A stretch of 64,000 bases of DNA from JAJDIA01 sp031555735 (GTDB taxonomy: Bacteria; Bacteroidota; Bacteroidia; Bacteroidales; Tannerellaceae): contig JAVBUE010000055.1 in assembly GCA_031555735.1 (NCBI GenBank), positions 1 to 64,000 of the forward strand, in the 5' to 3' direction. The position numbers were made by a program, and so were the translations under genes. Under the pieces are notes generated by a model. The model was not told the origin of the DNA. It did not search any database and saw nothing but the letters and a program-made list of their open reading frames with translations. Below, piece by piece: positions 55,501-62,912 of the stretch; position 1 is the first letter of the stretch; every line of letters starts with the position of its first letter.

Positions 55501-55682
55501 CACTCCTTTCCAAACAGAAAATAGAAAACGTCTATGTGTATGCAAATGCACAAAACGTATTCACTCTCATGATGCAAAAGGGATATGAAGGCTTTGACCC
55601 CGAGAGAACATCAAACGGAAGCGGCGACAGCCTTTATCCTACTGCACGGATTTTCTCCATTGGTATTAATCTTACTTTTTAA
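52545..55682 (+). CDS. SusC/RagA-type TonB-dependent receptor, main body
   Basis: This frame carries the rest of the receptor (1045 residues from 52545): the second half of STN (DVSRILPSLSEEGEVKGILE ... HIIITKGN), a carboxypeptidase-regulatory-like domain (ITGTVTDHTGEAIIGANI), the TonB box region (ALDEVVVVGYGTQKKVNLTG), the plug (ASQALAGKVAGL, LRIRGWGTLNNSNPLVIIDG, AASAAIYGSKAANGVI) and a 22-strand barrel ending IFSIGINLTF. SusC proteins import glycans or peptides across the outer membrane with a SusD lid. Because signal peptide and STN start are in another frame, the protein made from here alone would not be exported. It lies 2 bases before SusD. Confidence 0.9.
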   Translation: MDVSRILPSLSEEGEVKGILEQLLANPELSIRFQDKHIIITKGNTVGRQAKAITGTVTDHTGEAIIGANILEKGTTNGNITDLDGHFTLTVQENAVLEIRYIGYLPQEISTRDKDDFRIILKEDTQALDEVVVVGYGTQKKVNLTGAVSSVKFGQELENRPITNASQALAGKVAGLWVSQNSGKPGEDGAQLRIRGWGTLNNSNPLVIIDGVEGGFDQINPNDIESVSVLKDAASAAIYGSKAANGVILVTTKMGNREEKTQVNFSSYLGVQSLGRKYDLINNSAESMTMSNKAYTNEGKSPIYPDYLVNAFKEGTDPYTYPNTDWFDIMFEPSLMYEGNLSIKGGTQKSSSYLSINYLNQDGMVPNSNSYRYSIRANMEYDINNWLKVGGRFNYMRRIADEPYDLGRAFETLREATPFIAARTRDGRFGSSEAINDQGTCLYDNRNPLIDASNGQRRTTTDFLSANVFIQFDLTKDLIFKATWSSNGNWQLLDRYNEPLFGYTDSGKETITKNYNREGLEMIRQQSTSMNNNLYSTLSYTKTLNEVHDLSAIAGLQLEDFTVRSVRSRRSEPPKPGLTQVDAGTSGIQGNGNMEGLRMFSYFGRINYAFQQKYLLEANLRADASSRFSENNRWGYFPGFSAGWRIGEEKFIRDLNLFSNLKLRASWGQLGNQSIAGYWPYLTVITQNNGLSYSYNGAFSPGAAVTAMVDENITWETTTTLDIGADIGLLSNKLNLELDYFHKKTTDIIVQLPIPLTLGGISAPYENVGAMVNKGIDLTVNYGNKTADPDQFGYDVSLNFTYVNNEVTKFRGGKSPDQLYLIREGYSYQTLYGYKVTGIYQTDDEATSHMHANGFKPKAGYLKFEDKNQDGKLGYEDKQELGNTVPKVTYGLTTNFKYKNFDLSLLFQGIAGAHLYTQNTYTIMDYERQTITSKWRDAWTPENTGTNIPSLKFNSTWENSENSFWVHRADFLKLKNVQLGYMLPRALLSKQKIENVYVYANAQNVFTLMMQKGYEGFDPERTSNGSGDSLYPTARIFSIGINLTF

Positions 55683-55684
55683 AC

Positions 55685-57262
55685 ATGTATATGAAAAACG
55701 TTACATACATCCTGCTCGTTGGCTTATGCTTAACCGGCAGCAGTTGCATCAATAGTTTTCTGGACTTCACCCCTGAAGATAAAATCACATCGGCGATATT
55801 CCCAAAGACAGAAAACGACATCAAGTTATTATTGAACGGCGTATATGCCAACCTGCGTGAAAACTCTATTTACGACCAGGGGTTATTTGGTTTCGGTGTC
55901 CTGGATGGCGCCACACCCAATGCGTTTAATTGGGGCGCCGAGAACCCGATACCCAAAGTAGGTAATGGCACACTCTCTTCCGGCGACGGCGGTATTGTTA
56001 CGTTCAGGTGGACACGATGCTATTCCATTATTTCGCGCGCCAATTACCTGCTTCAGGCCATTGAGGAGGTGGAGTTGACAGATGAAATTAAAAAAATCTA
56101 TACAGGAGAAACCTATCTACTCAGGGGGCTGGCTTATGCCACTTTGGTGGAATCCTATGGAGGAGTACCGATCGTGCCAATGTCTATGACAACCGAAGAA
56201 GCGCGTAATCTACCCCGCGCTTCGGCAGAAGCCACCTGGGCACAGGCCATCTCTGATTATGATCTCGCCATAAGCAGTCTGAAAGCAGAAGCCCCGGAAG
56301 TGGGACGAGCCACCAAAGGATCAGCCCTGGGATTAAAAATGCGCGCTTATCTCTATCAGGGTAAATACCAGGAGGTCATTCAAATTGCTGATGAAATCGA
56401 TGCATTGGGGAAATACAGGCTATTTCCCAGTTATGCCGGATTATTCAGTGAAGAAAAGGAGAATAACGAAGAAGTGTTATTTGATATCCAGTATATTCAG
56501 GGTGAAAATTCACAAGGTACGCTGCACGACCAGTATTGTGGTACCGGGACAGGTAGTTGGACACGTGGCAGCCGCTATGTACCTACTGAGGATCTCGTCA
56601 ATGCGTATGAAAAGACAGACGGATCACCCACTGTACCCTTCAATCCGAATGATCCTTCCACCTGGGAAGGTAAAGACCCGCGTTTAGCCTTCACCGTTGT
56701 TCTTCCCGGATCCTATATACTGGATCATCAGTTTCCTAATTATTTGTATCCGGGCGGTGCGTTCAATCATCCGGGAAATCCTCTCCGTCATTTGTCTTGC
56801 CGCAAATACCGTGTCCAATCAATGGCAAATCTGCCTACTTCCGGTCAGTCATACATCAATAACATCATCATCCGATATGCCGATGTATTACTCTCCAAAG
56901 CGGAAGCCATTATCGAAACGAACGGTGATATTCCAACTGCTATTGCTTTGATAAATCGTATTCGCACCGAGCGGGAAGATGTAAAGATCACTCCATTGCC
57001 TTCAACTCTTTCCCGTGAAGAAGCCCGGGTCAAACTACGGCATGAAAGACGGATTGAATTTGCCCTGGAAGGATTGTACTGGATGGATATCAAACGGTGG
57101 AAAATAGGGAAAGAGATCTACCCGGTGAATATCTATGATCACAACAGAAATGTGATCGAACGGAAATTCCCCAACGGATACCTGGCATATTATGATCTGT
57201 TGCCTATCCCTAACAGTGAATTATCCTTGAACAGCAAACTGGAACAGAATCCGGGTTGGTAA
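55685..57262 (+). CDS. SusD/RagB-family nutrient-binding lipoprotein
   Basis: A 525-residue lipoprotein with lipobox TGSSC (Cys21), followed by SFLDFTPEDKITSAIFPKTENDIKLLLNGVYANLR, TPR-like helices (FRWTRCYSIISRANYLLQAIEEV, GETYLLRGLAYATLVESYGGVPIV) and the C-terminal RYADVLLSKAEAI ... INRIRTER ... LRHERRIEFALEGLYWMDIKRW typical of SusD. It binds ligand at the cell surface and caps the SusC barrel. The start is ATG 55685 or 55691, right after the SusC stop. Confidence 0.95.
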   Translation: MYMKNVTYILLVGLCLTGSSCINSFLDFTPEDKITSAIFPKTENDIKLLLNGVYANLRENSIYDQGLFGFGVLDGATPNAFNWGAENPIPKVGNGTLSSGDGGIVTFRWTRCYSIISRANYLLQAIEEVELTDEIKKIYTGETYLLRGLAYATLVESYGGVPIVPMSMTTEEARNLPRASAEATWAQAISDYDLAISSLKAEAPEVGRATKGSALGLKMRAYLYQGKYQEVIQIADEIDALGKYRLFPSYAGLFSEEKENNEEVLFDIQYIQGENSQGTLHDQYCGTGTGSWTRGSRYVPTEDLVNAYEKTDGSPTVPFNPNDPSTWEGKDPRLAFTVVLPGSYILDHQFPNYLYPGGAFNHPGNPLRHLSCRKYRVQSMANLPTSGQSYINNIIIRYADVLLSKAEAIIETNGDIPTAIALINRIRTEREDVKITPLPSTLSREEARVKLRHERRIEFALEGLYWMDIKRWKIGKEIYPVNIYDHNRNVIERKFPNGYLAYYDLLPIPNSELSLNSKLEQNPGW

Positions 57263-57280
57263 GCGGATTATCTCTTAAAC

Positions 57281-57334
57281 AGCAGGCTATAAGTAAAATA
57301 ATATGTGTAATATTGTTCGTGTTTATAGCCTGCT
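57281..57334 (+). other. Hairpin between SusD and the first sulfatase
   Basis: AGCAGGCTATAA (57281-57292) and TTATAGCCTGCT (57323-57334) are perfect 12-base reverse complements. No T run follows, so it could reduce expression of the sulfatases relative to SusCD or protect the upstream mRNA end. Confidence 0.55.
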
Positions 57335-57382
57335 TCTATGCAAAGCTTCACATAAGAAACACTTCATTAATATGACAGATCT

Positions 57383-58765
57383 ATGAAAACGATCCAAGCA
57401 TTGTCTATTTTATCCGGTTCACTACTGGTCAATGGTATGCATGCACAAGCATCCGACAAGGTCGAAAAAAGGCCGAACTTTGTCATTATTTTCTGCGATG
57501 ACCTGGGATATGGGGATATAGGTTGTTATGGCAATCCGACCATTCGAACCCCCCATATTGACAATATGGCATGCGAAGGCATGAAGATGACCCAATTCTA
57601 CGTTGGCGCGGCAATATCAACACCCAGCAGAAGCGCTCTGCTGACTGGCCGGTTACCGGTACGAAACGGGATGTACGGCGATACATCCGGCGTCCTTTTC
57701 CCTGATTCCAAAGCGGGATTGGGACAAGACGAGGTGACAATTGCCCGTGTATTGCAACAAAACGGCTATGCCACCGGCTGTGTCGGAAAATGGCATCTTG
57801 GCGCCTTTTCGCCTTACCTTCCTACGGATCATGGCTTCGATGAATACTTCGGCATTCCTTATTCGAATGATATGAGCCCGTCGCAAAACAAAGGCAAGCA
57901 TGCACAGACCTATCCGCCGACCCCCTTGATCCTCGGAAATAAGCCAATCGAATCAGAGCCCGACCAGGGTGAACTTACCCGGCGCTATACGGAATATGCT
58001 GTCCGTTTTATTCATGAACACGCAGATCAACCGTTCTTCTTGTATTTCGCCCATACATTTCCCCATATTCCTTTATATACTAACGCCCGTTTTGAAGGGA
58101 CAAGCAAACGAGGATTGTATGGAGATGTGGTGGAAGAGATCGACTGGAGTGTAGGGGAAGTACTGAAGGCGTTGAAATCACATCAGCTTGATGAAAACAC
58201 AGTTGTGGTCTTCACCAGTGACAACGGGCCTTGGCTGGTCATGGAAGCGAACGGCGGATCGGCAGGTCCGTTGAAAGACGGTAAAGGTACCTGGTGGGAA
58301 GGAGGCTTCCGGGTTCCGGCCATCATACGTATGCCCGGAACGATTCGTCCATCCATCAACAACGAGATCATGGCCAGCATGGACCTTTTTCCAACATTCC
58401 TGGCGATGGCAGGTATCCGTTTACCAGCGGATATCACGTTCGACGGGGTCAACCAACTCCCCATGCTGGCAGAAGAAAAGGGTTCGGCAAGGGACGAGAT
58501 GTTCTATTGGTGGGGAAGTGAGTTAATGGCTGTCCGCAAAGGCTCCTGGAAGTATTACTTTAAGACGGTTTACAACCAGTACACATCCGCCGTAAAGATC
58601 GAGCGCCCTACAGAACCGCTCTTGTACAACCTGGAAACGGATATTTCCGAAAAGGTAAACCAGGCGGCGAACTATCCTGAGATCGTAGAGGAGCTCATCC
58701 GGTTAGCCAATAACCATCAAAGAGCCATGACGATCAAGCCATCTGTATGCGACCTGCGAAATTAA
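57383..58765 (+). CDS. S1-family serine-type sulfatase
   Basis: A 460-residue exported sulfatase: signal peptide to about residue 22, metal site FCDDLGYGD, and the maturation motif STPSRSALLTGR with Ser79 as the residue to be turned to formylglycine, then GKWHLG, HTFPHIP, FTSDNGP and GTWWEGGFRVP. A serine-type site requires an anaerobic sulfatase-maturating enzyme (anSME), which is not in this window. The protein removes sulfate esters from glycans such as host mucin or glycosaminoglycans or algal polymers; which one is unknown. It is part of the SusCD locus. Confidence 0.93.
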   Translation: MKTIQALSILSGSLLVNGMHAQASDKVEKRPNFVIIFCDDLGYGDIGCYGNPTIRTPHIDNMACEGMKMTQFYVGAAISTPSRSALLTGRLPVRNGMYGDTSGVLFPDSKAGLGQDEVTIARVLQQNGYATGCVGKWHLGAFSPYLPTDHGFDEYFGIPYSNDMSPSQNKGKHAQTYPPTPLILGNKPIESEPDQGELTRRYTEYAVRFIHEHADQPFFLYFAHTFPHIPLYTNARFEGTSKRGLYGDVVEEIDWSVGEVLKALKSHQLDENTVVVFTSDNGPWLVMEANGGSAGPLKDGKGTWWEGGFRVPAIIRMPGTIRPSINNEIMASMDLFPTFLAMAGIRLPADITFDGVNQLPMLAEEKGSARDEMFYWWGSELMAVRKGSWKYYFKTVYNQYTSAVKIERPTEPLLYNLETDISEKVNQAANYPEIVEELIRLANNHQRAMTIKPSVCDLRN

Positions 58766-58797
58766 ATGTATCATTCTTTCATACCTAATCATTGCAT

Positions 58798-60156
58798 ATG
58801 AGAACAATCAAACGCATCACCCCCCTTTGCTCGGCGGGTTTACTGCTGTCGGCCGTGGGATCGGCGCAAATGGCTGATCGCCCCAACATCCTCTGCATCC
58901 TGGTGGACGACCTTGGATACGGAGATCTGTCCTGCCAGGGAGGGACGGATATTCGGACACCCCATATAGACAACCTGATGGAACAGGGCGTGCGGTTCAC
59001 CAATTTCCATGCCAACTGTCCCGTTTCATCTCCCAGCCGCGCGGCGCTGCTTACCGGTAAATATCCGGACATGGTGGGGGTGCCCGGTGTGATACGGACA
59101 CATCCGGACGATAGTTGGGGCTATTTGTCGCCCGACGCCATCCTGCTTCCCCAGGTATTGAAATCGGCGGGTTACCAGGCGGGCATGGTAGGGAAATGGC
59201 ACCTGGGACTTGAGTCGCCCAACACACCGAACGAGAAAGGTTTTGATTATTTCAAGGGCTTCCTGGGGGATATGATGGACGACTATTATACCCATCGCCG
59301 CTGGGGAAACAACTATATGCGCCTGAACAACGAGGTGATCGACCCGCAGGGACATGCCACCGAACTGTTCACCGACTGGGCGGTATCCTACCTCAACGAA
59401 CAGAAAAAGAGGGATGCCCCTTTCTTCCTCTACCTTGCCTACAACGCCCCGCATACCCCTGTCCAGCCACCGACCGAATGGATCGAACGCGTAAAGGCAC
59501 GTGAGCCGGGCATCACAGAGAAACGCGCCCGCCTCGTAGCCCTGATCGAACAGTTGGATGCCGGTGTGGGACGGGTATGGGAAGCGTTGCGGAAAAACGG
59601 GCAACTGGACAATACCCTGATCATCTTCACGTCCGATAATGGCGGACAGGCCGATGCCGGCGCCAACAACGGGATGTACCGGGGCGCTAAACAGGATATG
59701 TATGAAGGAGGGATCCGTGTGGCAGGTGGGATGTATTGGAAAAACAAGATCAAAGCAGGTTCGGAAACGGACAACTTCGCCATGCTTTCCGATCTCTTCC
59801 CTACCTTGTGTGAGATTGCCGGCGCACGATACAACCATCCGGTTGACGGGATCAGCATCCTGCCCACCCTGCTGGGACAACCGCAGACGACCAACGACCG
59901 CACCGTCCACTGGATGCGTCGCGAAGGGAATATGCAATACGGCGGCATGATCTATTACGCCACCCGCAAAGGCGATTACAAAATCGTGCAGAACCGCCCC
60001 TGGGAACCGGTCCAACTCTTCAACATCGCTGAAGACCCGACCGAAGCATCCCCGTTAGACCGGAACACATTCAAAGCCATCTTTGAGCCCCTGTTCCGCA
60101 GCCAGATGAACCATATCCGGTTATCCGGCGCCATCCCCTGGCAAAAGGAGGAATAG
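58798..60156 (+). CDS. S1-family serine-type sulfatase
   Basis: From ATG 58798 (a TTG two codons earlier is less likely) it has 452 residues: signal peptide to about SAQ (residue 24), LVDDLGYGDLS, motif SSPSRAALLTGK with Ser77 as formylglycine precursor, GKWHLG, YNAPHTPVQPP and FTSDNGGQ. It is clearly different from the sulfatase before it, so the two probably act on different positions of one sulfated glycan. The gap to the previous gene is 32 bases, and repeat element 4 begins about 90 bases after its stop. Confidence 0.93.
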   Translation: MRTIKRITPLCSAGLLLSAVGSAQMADRPNILCILVDDLGYGDLSCQGGTDIRTPHIDNLMEQGVRFTNFHANCPVSSPSRAALLTGKYPDMVGVPGVIRTHPDDSWGYLSPDAILLPQVLKSAGYQAGMVGKWHLGLESPNTPNEKGFDYFKGFLGDMMDDYYTHRRWGNNYMRLNNEVIDPQGHATELFTDWAVSYLNEQKKRDAPFFLYLAYNAPHTPVQPPTEWIERVKAREPGITEKRARLVALIEQLDAGVGRVWEALRKNGQLDNTLIIFTSDNGGQADAGANNGMYRGAKQDMYEGGIRVAGGMYWKNKIKAGSETDNFAMLSDLFPTLCEIAGARYNHPVDGISILPTLLGQPQTTNDRTVHWMRREGNMQYGGMIYYATRKGDYKIVQNRPWEPVQLFNIAEDPTEASPLDRNTFKAIFEPLFRSQMNHIRLSGAIPWQKEE

Positions 60157-60248
60157 ATTAATACCCGGTCACAGGGATTTTATCCCTACACGAAGTTTAT
60201 TTTTGCAAAACATCTGCCACGGTGCCACGAAGGTTGGAATGACGTATT

Positions 60249-60430
60249 ACACGGAGTTTGGGGGAAACTGCTTCCACCTTCCACTAAGGGGTGTTATCAT
60301 GCAGGCTTACACGATGTTAGATAGTGGAAGGGAGGTGCGTTTTTCCTTCCACTTTCCTTCCACCCTCCTTCCACTGTGTGGTCGTTGCTCCGGCAATCTC
60401 GTATGCTGTCCCATTTCGAAATGGTACACC
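60249..60430 (+). repeat. Left inverted arm of element 4
   Basis: It starts ACACGGAGTTTG and ends at the CCATTTCGAAATGGTACACC palindrome. It pairs with 60750-60932 with only a few mismatches and a one-base gap. Confidence 0.85.
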
Positions 60431-60445
60431 CGGCATTTCAATCTG

Positions 60446-60555
60446 CGTGTAGATGTTGATCAATCTTCGTCTGGATGTTGTGCTGACAACATCCAGACGT
60501 TGTCCGCACAACATCCGGATCTTGACTGCACAACATCCGGACGAAGATTGAAATG
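60446..60555 (+). repeat. 22-base array A of element 4, with 23-bp outer stem
   Basis: Five units start at 60446, 60468, 60490, 60512 and 60534. Bases 60461-60483 and 60528-60550 are reverse complements over 23 bases with one mismatch that still allows a G-U pair in RNA. The sequence of this stem differs from the equivalent stem in element 1. Confidence 0.88.
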
Positions 60556-60603
60556 TTGACATCTTTTTTTGTTTTTCAATGTGTCGCAAAGCTCAACACT
60601 TCT

Positions 60604-60688
60604 ACCTATGATTGTCAGATCATCTACCTATGGCAGTTCAAACATCTACCTATGATTGTCAGATCATCTACCTATGGTTGTTTTCCCC
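60604..60688 (+). repeat. 22-base array B of element 4
   Basis: ACCTATG recurs at 60604, 60626, 60648 and 60670. Units 1 and 3 are identical (ATGATTGTCAGATCAT), and unit 4 ends GTTTTCCCC, like the last unit in copies 1 and 3. Confidence 0.85.
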
Positions 60689-60749
60689 CTTTGCCGGCAC
60701 AACATCTACATGCAGATGGATCAACGTCTGCACGCGGATAGGAATGCAG

Positions 60750-60932
60750 GGTGTACCATTTCGAAATGGGACACCCTACGAGATTGCCGGAACAACTACC
60801 ACACAGTGGAAGGAGGGTGGAAGGAAAGTGGAAGGAAAAACGCACCCCCCCTTCCACTATCTAACATAGTGTAAGCCTGCATGATAACACCCCTTAGTGG
60901 AAGGTGGAAGCAGTTTTCCCCAAACTCCGTGT
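60750..60932 (+). repeat. Right inverted arm of element 4
   Basis: Partner of the left arm. It begins at the GTGTACCATTTCGAAATGGG palindrome and ends CAAACTCCGTGT. Confidence 0.85.
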
Positions 60933-60954
60933 ATAGGGGTAGATCCTTCGTTAT

Positions 60955-61096
60955 TCATATCCCTTCCCTGAACACTTTCTTCAACGGCAGGAAAAAGCGT
61001 CCGATCAGGCGGAGGTCGTCCGTAACAATTTCCACGGTGGCGGGCATCTGGTGGGAAAGGGGCAGTGACCTTTTGTCCCATTTAGATGGAAACCCG
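60955..61096 (-). pseudogene. Remnant of a HlyD-type secretion adaptor C-terminus
   Basis: On the minus strand, one frame ending at TGA 60955-60957 reads QMPATVEIVTDDLRLIGRFF, then LPLKKVFREGI. This looks like the conserved C-terminal end of HlyD-family membrane fusion proteins (pattern G-x-A-x-I-x-T-D-D-x-R-L-I-x-R). No start codon or earlier part of such a gene is present; the frame runs into unrelated sequence after about 45 codons, next to the terminator at 61121-61156. I read it as the stump of a deleted gene. The match is short and made by eye. Confidence 0.5.
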
Positions 61097-61120
61097 GCGA
61101 ATCGCCGCGTCGGCGGAAAG

Positions 61121-61156
61121 AAAAAAGAGGATGCGTCGTTTTGACAGATCCTCTTT
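61121..61156 (-). terminator. Terminator after the Spy-like gene
   Basis: AAAGAGGAT (61124-61132) pairs with ATCCTCTTT (61148-61156), and on the minus strand the stem is followed by six T's. Confidence 0.8.
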
Positions 61157-61177
61157 CAGGTGTAAATGCGAGATGAA

Positions 61178-61543
61178 TCAGTTTCGTCCGCCTCCGAAAT
61201 TGCGGCGTTGCGCCTGCAGGGCTTCCTGATACTGTTTGAACTGTTCGTCGGTCATGATCTTTTTCATGTCGGCGTTACGTTCATCGTTCATAGCCTGCAT
61301 TTTTGCGCGTCTTTCTTCGCGGTCCATGTCCTGCATATTCTGCATTTCATCGGTCATTTTCTTCAGATACTTTTCGTTGACCTTCTTGAATTCAGCTTTC
61401 TGCTTGTCGTCCAGTTTCAGATCGGTAGCGATGCGTTCGTTCATCTGCTCCATCCGTTGTCTTCTTTCTTCCTGATTCTGTTGGGCAAAAGCGGAGATAC
61501 CACTGATGGCAACAATCAAAAACATTACTAAAACCTTTCTCAT
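61178..61543 (-). CDS. Spy/DUF4890-like periplasmic helical protein
   Basis: A 121-residue protein with signal peptide MRKVLVMFLIVAISGISAFA. The rest is almost all charged helix (ERRQRMEQMNERIATDLKLD, DKQKAEFKKVNEKYLKKM, IMTDEQFKQYQEALQAQRR) with LxxxQ-type pairs. This resembles Spy/CpxP-like periplasmic chaperones and the Bacteroidales DUF4890 group. It probably binds unfolded proteins or metals in the periplasm (inference). A clear terminator follows. Confidence 0.72.
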   Translation of the reverse strand: MRKVLVMFLIVAISGISAFAQQNQEERRQRMEQMNERIATDLKLDDKQKAEFKKVNEKYLKKMTDEMQNMQDMDREERRAKMQAMNDERNADMKKIMTDEQFKQYQEALQAQRRNFGGGRN

Positions 61544-61666
61544 ACGTACTTCGTTTTAAATTTATAGGAAACTCATAACAGTAAAACCTTACGGGAAAAT
61601 AGACCGTATAAACCCTGAAAGGTTTAATTTCCGGTCAAACAAATTTTCAGTTCACGTACATATTTG

Positions 61667-61674
61667 TATATTTG
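61667..61674 (+). promoter_or_regulatory. -7 box for the MalY-type gene
   Basis: TATATTTG, 22 bases before ATG 61697. A TTG at 61664 overlaps this box and is not a start. Confidence 0.6.
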
Positions 61675-61696
61675 CCGACCATCCAAAGTGAATGAC

Positions 61697-62869
61697 ATGA
61701 AACTGTACAATTTTGACGAAGTTATCGAACGCCGGGGAACGAATTGCGTGAAGGTGGATCTGCTGCAAGAACGCTACGGACGGGACGACCTGCTACCGCT
61801 CTGGGTGGCCGATATGGATTTCCGCACCCCACCTTTTATCGTGGATGCGCTGAAGGAACGATGCAAACACGAGGTGTTCGGCTATACCTTCGCACCGGAT
61901 GCCTACTACGAAAGCATCATCGCCTGGGTGAACTACAAATACAATTGGACGATCCGGCGCGAGTGGCTTTCCTACATCCCCGGTATCGTGAAAGGGATCG
62001 GGATGGTGCTCGACTGCTTCACCCAACCGGGCGATAAAGTGATTATCCAACCCCCGGTATATCATCCGTTCAGGCTGGTGCCCGAAGGGATGAAACGCGA
62101 AGTGGTGTATAATCCCCTCCAGTGGGTGAACGGGCGGTATGAAATGGATTTCGAGCAGCTTGAGGCGGTGATCGATCCCCAATGCAAGGTGCTGATCCTG
62201 GCCAGCCCGCATAACCCCGCCGGCATCGTCTGGCCGAAAGAAACGCTGGCGCGCCTGGCGGAGATCTGTTCGCGGCATCACATCCTCGTGATCTCCGACG
62301 AGATCCATTCCGAGATGGCCTTCCCGCAATGCAAACATTATCCGTTTGCCACCGTTTCGGCGGCGGCGGCATGCAGCATCACGTTCATGGCGCCGAGCAA
62401 GACCTTTAATATCGCCGGTATCGTCACTTCCTACGCCATCGTGCCGGATCCCGGCCTGCGCGAACGGTTCTATGCGTTCCTCGAGGCAAGGGAGCTGAAT
62501 ACCGGAACGATCTTCGCCTACGAAGCTACCACCGCCGCTTATACCTATGGCGCCGAATGGTTGCAACAGATGCGGATGTATGTGATGGAAAACGTACGGT
62601 TTGTGGAAACGTTTATCAGCATGTTCCTTCCGCCGATCACCGTTTATCCGCCCCAAGCCTCATTCCTGGTGTGGCTGGATTGCCGGAAACTGAAACTGCC
62701 GCAAGAGGAACTGGTGAAGCTGTTTGTCGAAAAAGCCGGACTGGCCTTGAACGACGGGAGCATATTCGGTCCGGGCGGCGAAGGCTTTATGCGCCTGAAC
62801 GCCGGTTGCCCGCGTTCCGTACTTGAACAGGCATTGAACGCGCTGAAAAAGGCGATTCAGAAAAAATAA
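61697..62869 (+). CDS. MalY/PatB-type PLP enzyme (cystathionine beta-lyase-like)
   Basis: A 390-residue fold-type I PLP enzyme: PLWVADMDFRTPPFIVDAL, YIPGIVKGI, QPPVYHPF, ASPHNPAGIVW, VISDEIHSEM, and the PLP lysine in MAPSKTFNIAG (Lys235). These match MalY/PatB aminotransferase-like C-S lyases, which split cystathionine or cysteine to pyruvate, ammonia and a thiol. ATG 61697 is used because the longer frame begins within the promoter. The SlyD-type gene downstream has its own -7 box. Confidence 0.92.
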   Translation: MKLYNFDEVIERRGTNCVKVDLLQERYGRDDLLPLWVADMDFRTPPFIVDALKERCKHEVFGYTFAPDAYYESIIAWVNYKYNWTIRREWLSYIPGIVKGIGMVLDCFTQPGDKVIIQPPVYHPFRLVPEGMKREVVYNPLQWVNGRYEMDFEQLEAVIDPQCKVLILASPHNPAGIVWPKETLARLAEICSRHHILVISDEIHSEMAFPQCKHYPFATVSAAAACSITFMAPSKTFNIAGIVTSYAIVPDPGLRERFYAFLEARELNTGTIFAYEATTAAYTYGAEWLQQMRMYVMENVRFVETFISMFLPPITVYPPQASFLVWLDCRKLKLPQEELVKLFVEKAGLALNDGSIFGPGGEGFMRLNAGCPRSVLEQALNALKKAIQKK

Positions 62870-62872
62870 TGC

Positions 62873-62880
62873 TACCTTTG
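62873..62880 (+). promoter_or_regulatory. -7 box for the SlyD-aroC unit
   Basis: TACCTTTG, 32 bases before ATG 62913, placed immediately after the MalY-type stop. Confidence 0.65.
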
Positions 62881-62912
62881 CAATTCATATTTATATATAA
62901 ACAGATAAAACA

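Larger units (their letters stand above)
60249..60932 (+). repeat. Composite intergenic repeat element, copy 4 (two-armed)
   Basis: This gene-free block lies between the sulfatase and a short HlyD-like remnant. Inverted arms of about 185 bases (60249-60430 and 60750-60932, about 95% matching by eye) each hold GTGGAAGG/CCTTCCAC runs and CCATTTCGAAATGG. They enclose array A (60446-60555), TTGACATC with a T7 run (60557-60570), array B (60604-60688) and a decayed extra A-like unit (60699-60736). The short frames crossing it all run through arms or arrays and resemble no protein. Confidence 0.85.

Noticed and set aside
60203..60869. Several 60-118 codon frames across element 4
   Set aside because: They cross inverted arms and 22-base arrays, occur on both strands, and have no start-site signals.
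60249..60932. Insertion sequence
   Set aside because: It has inverted ends but no transposase frame; at most a non-autonomous element. Target duplications could not be confirmed.
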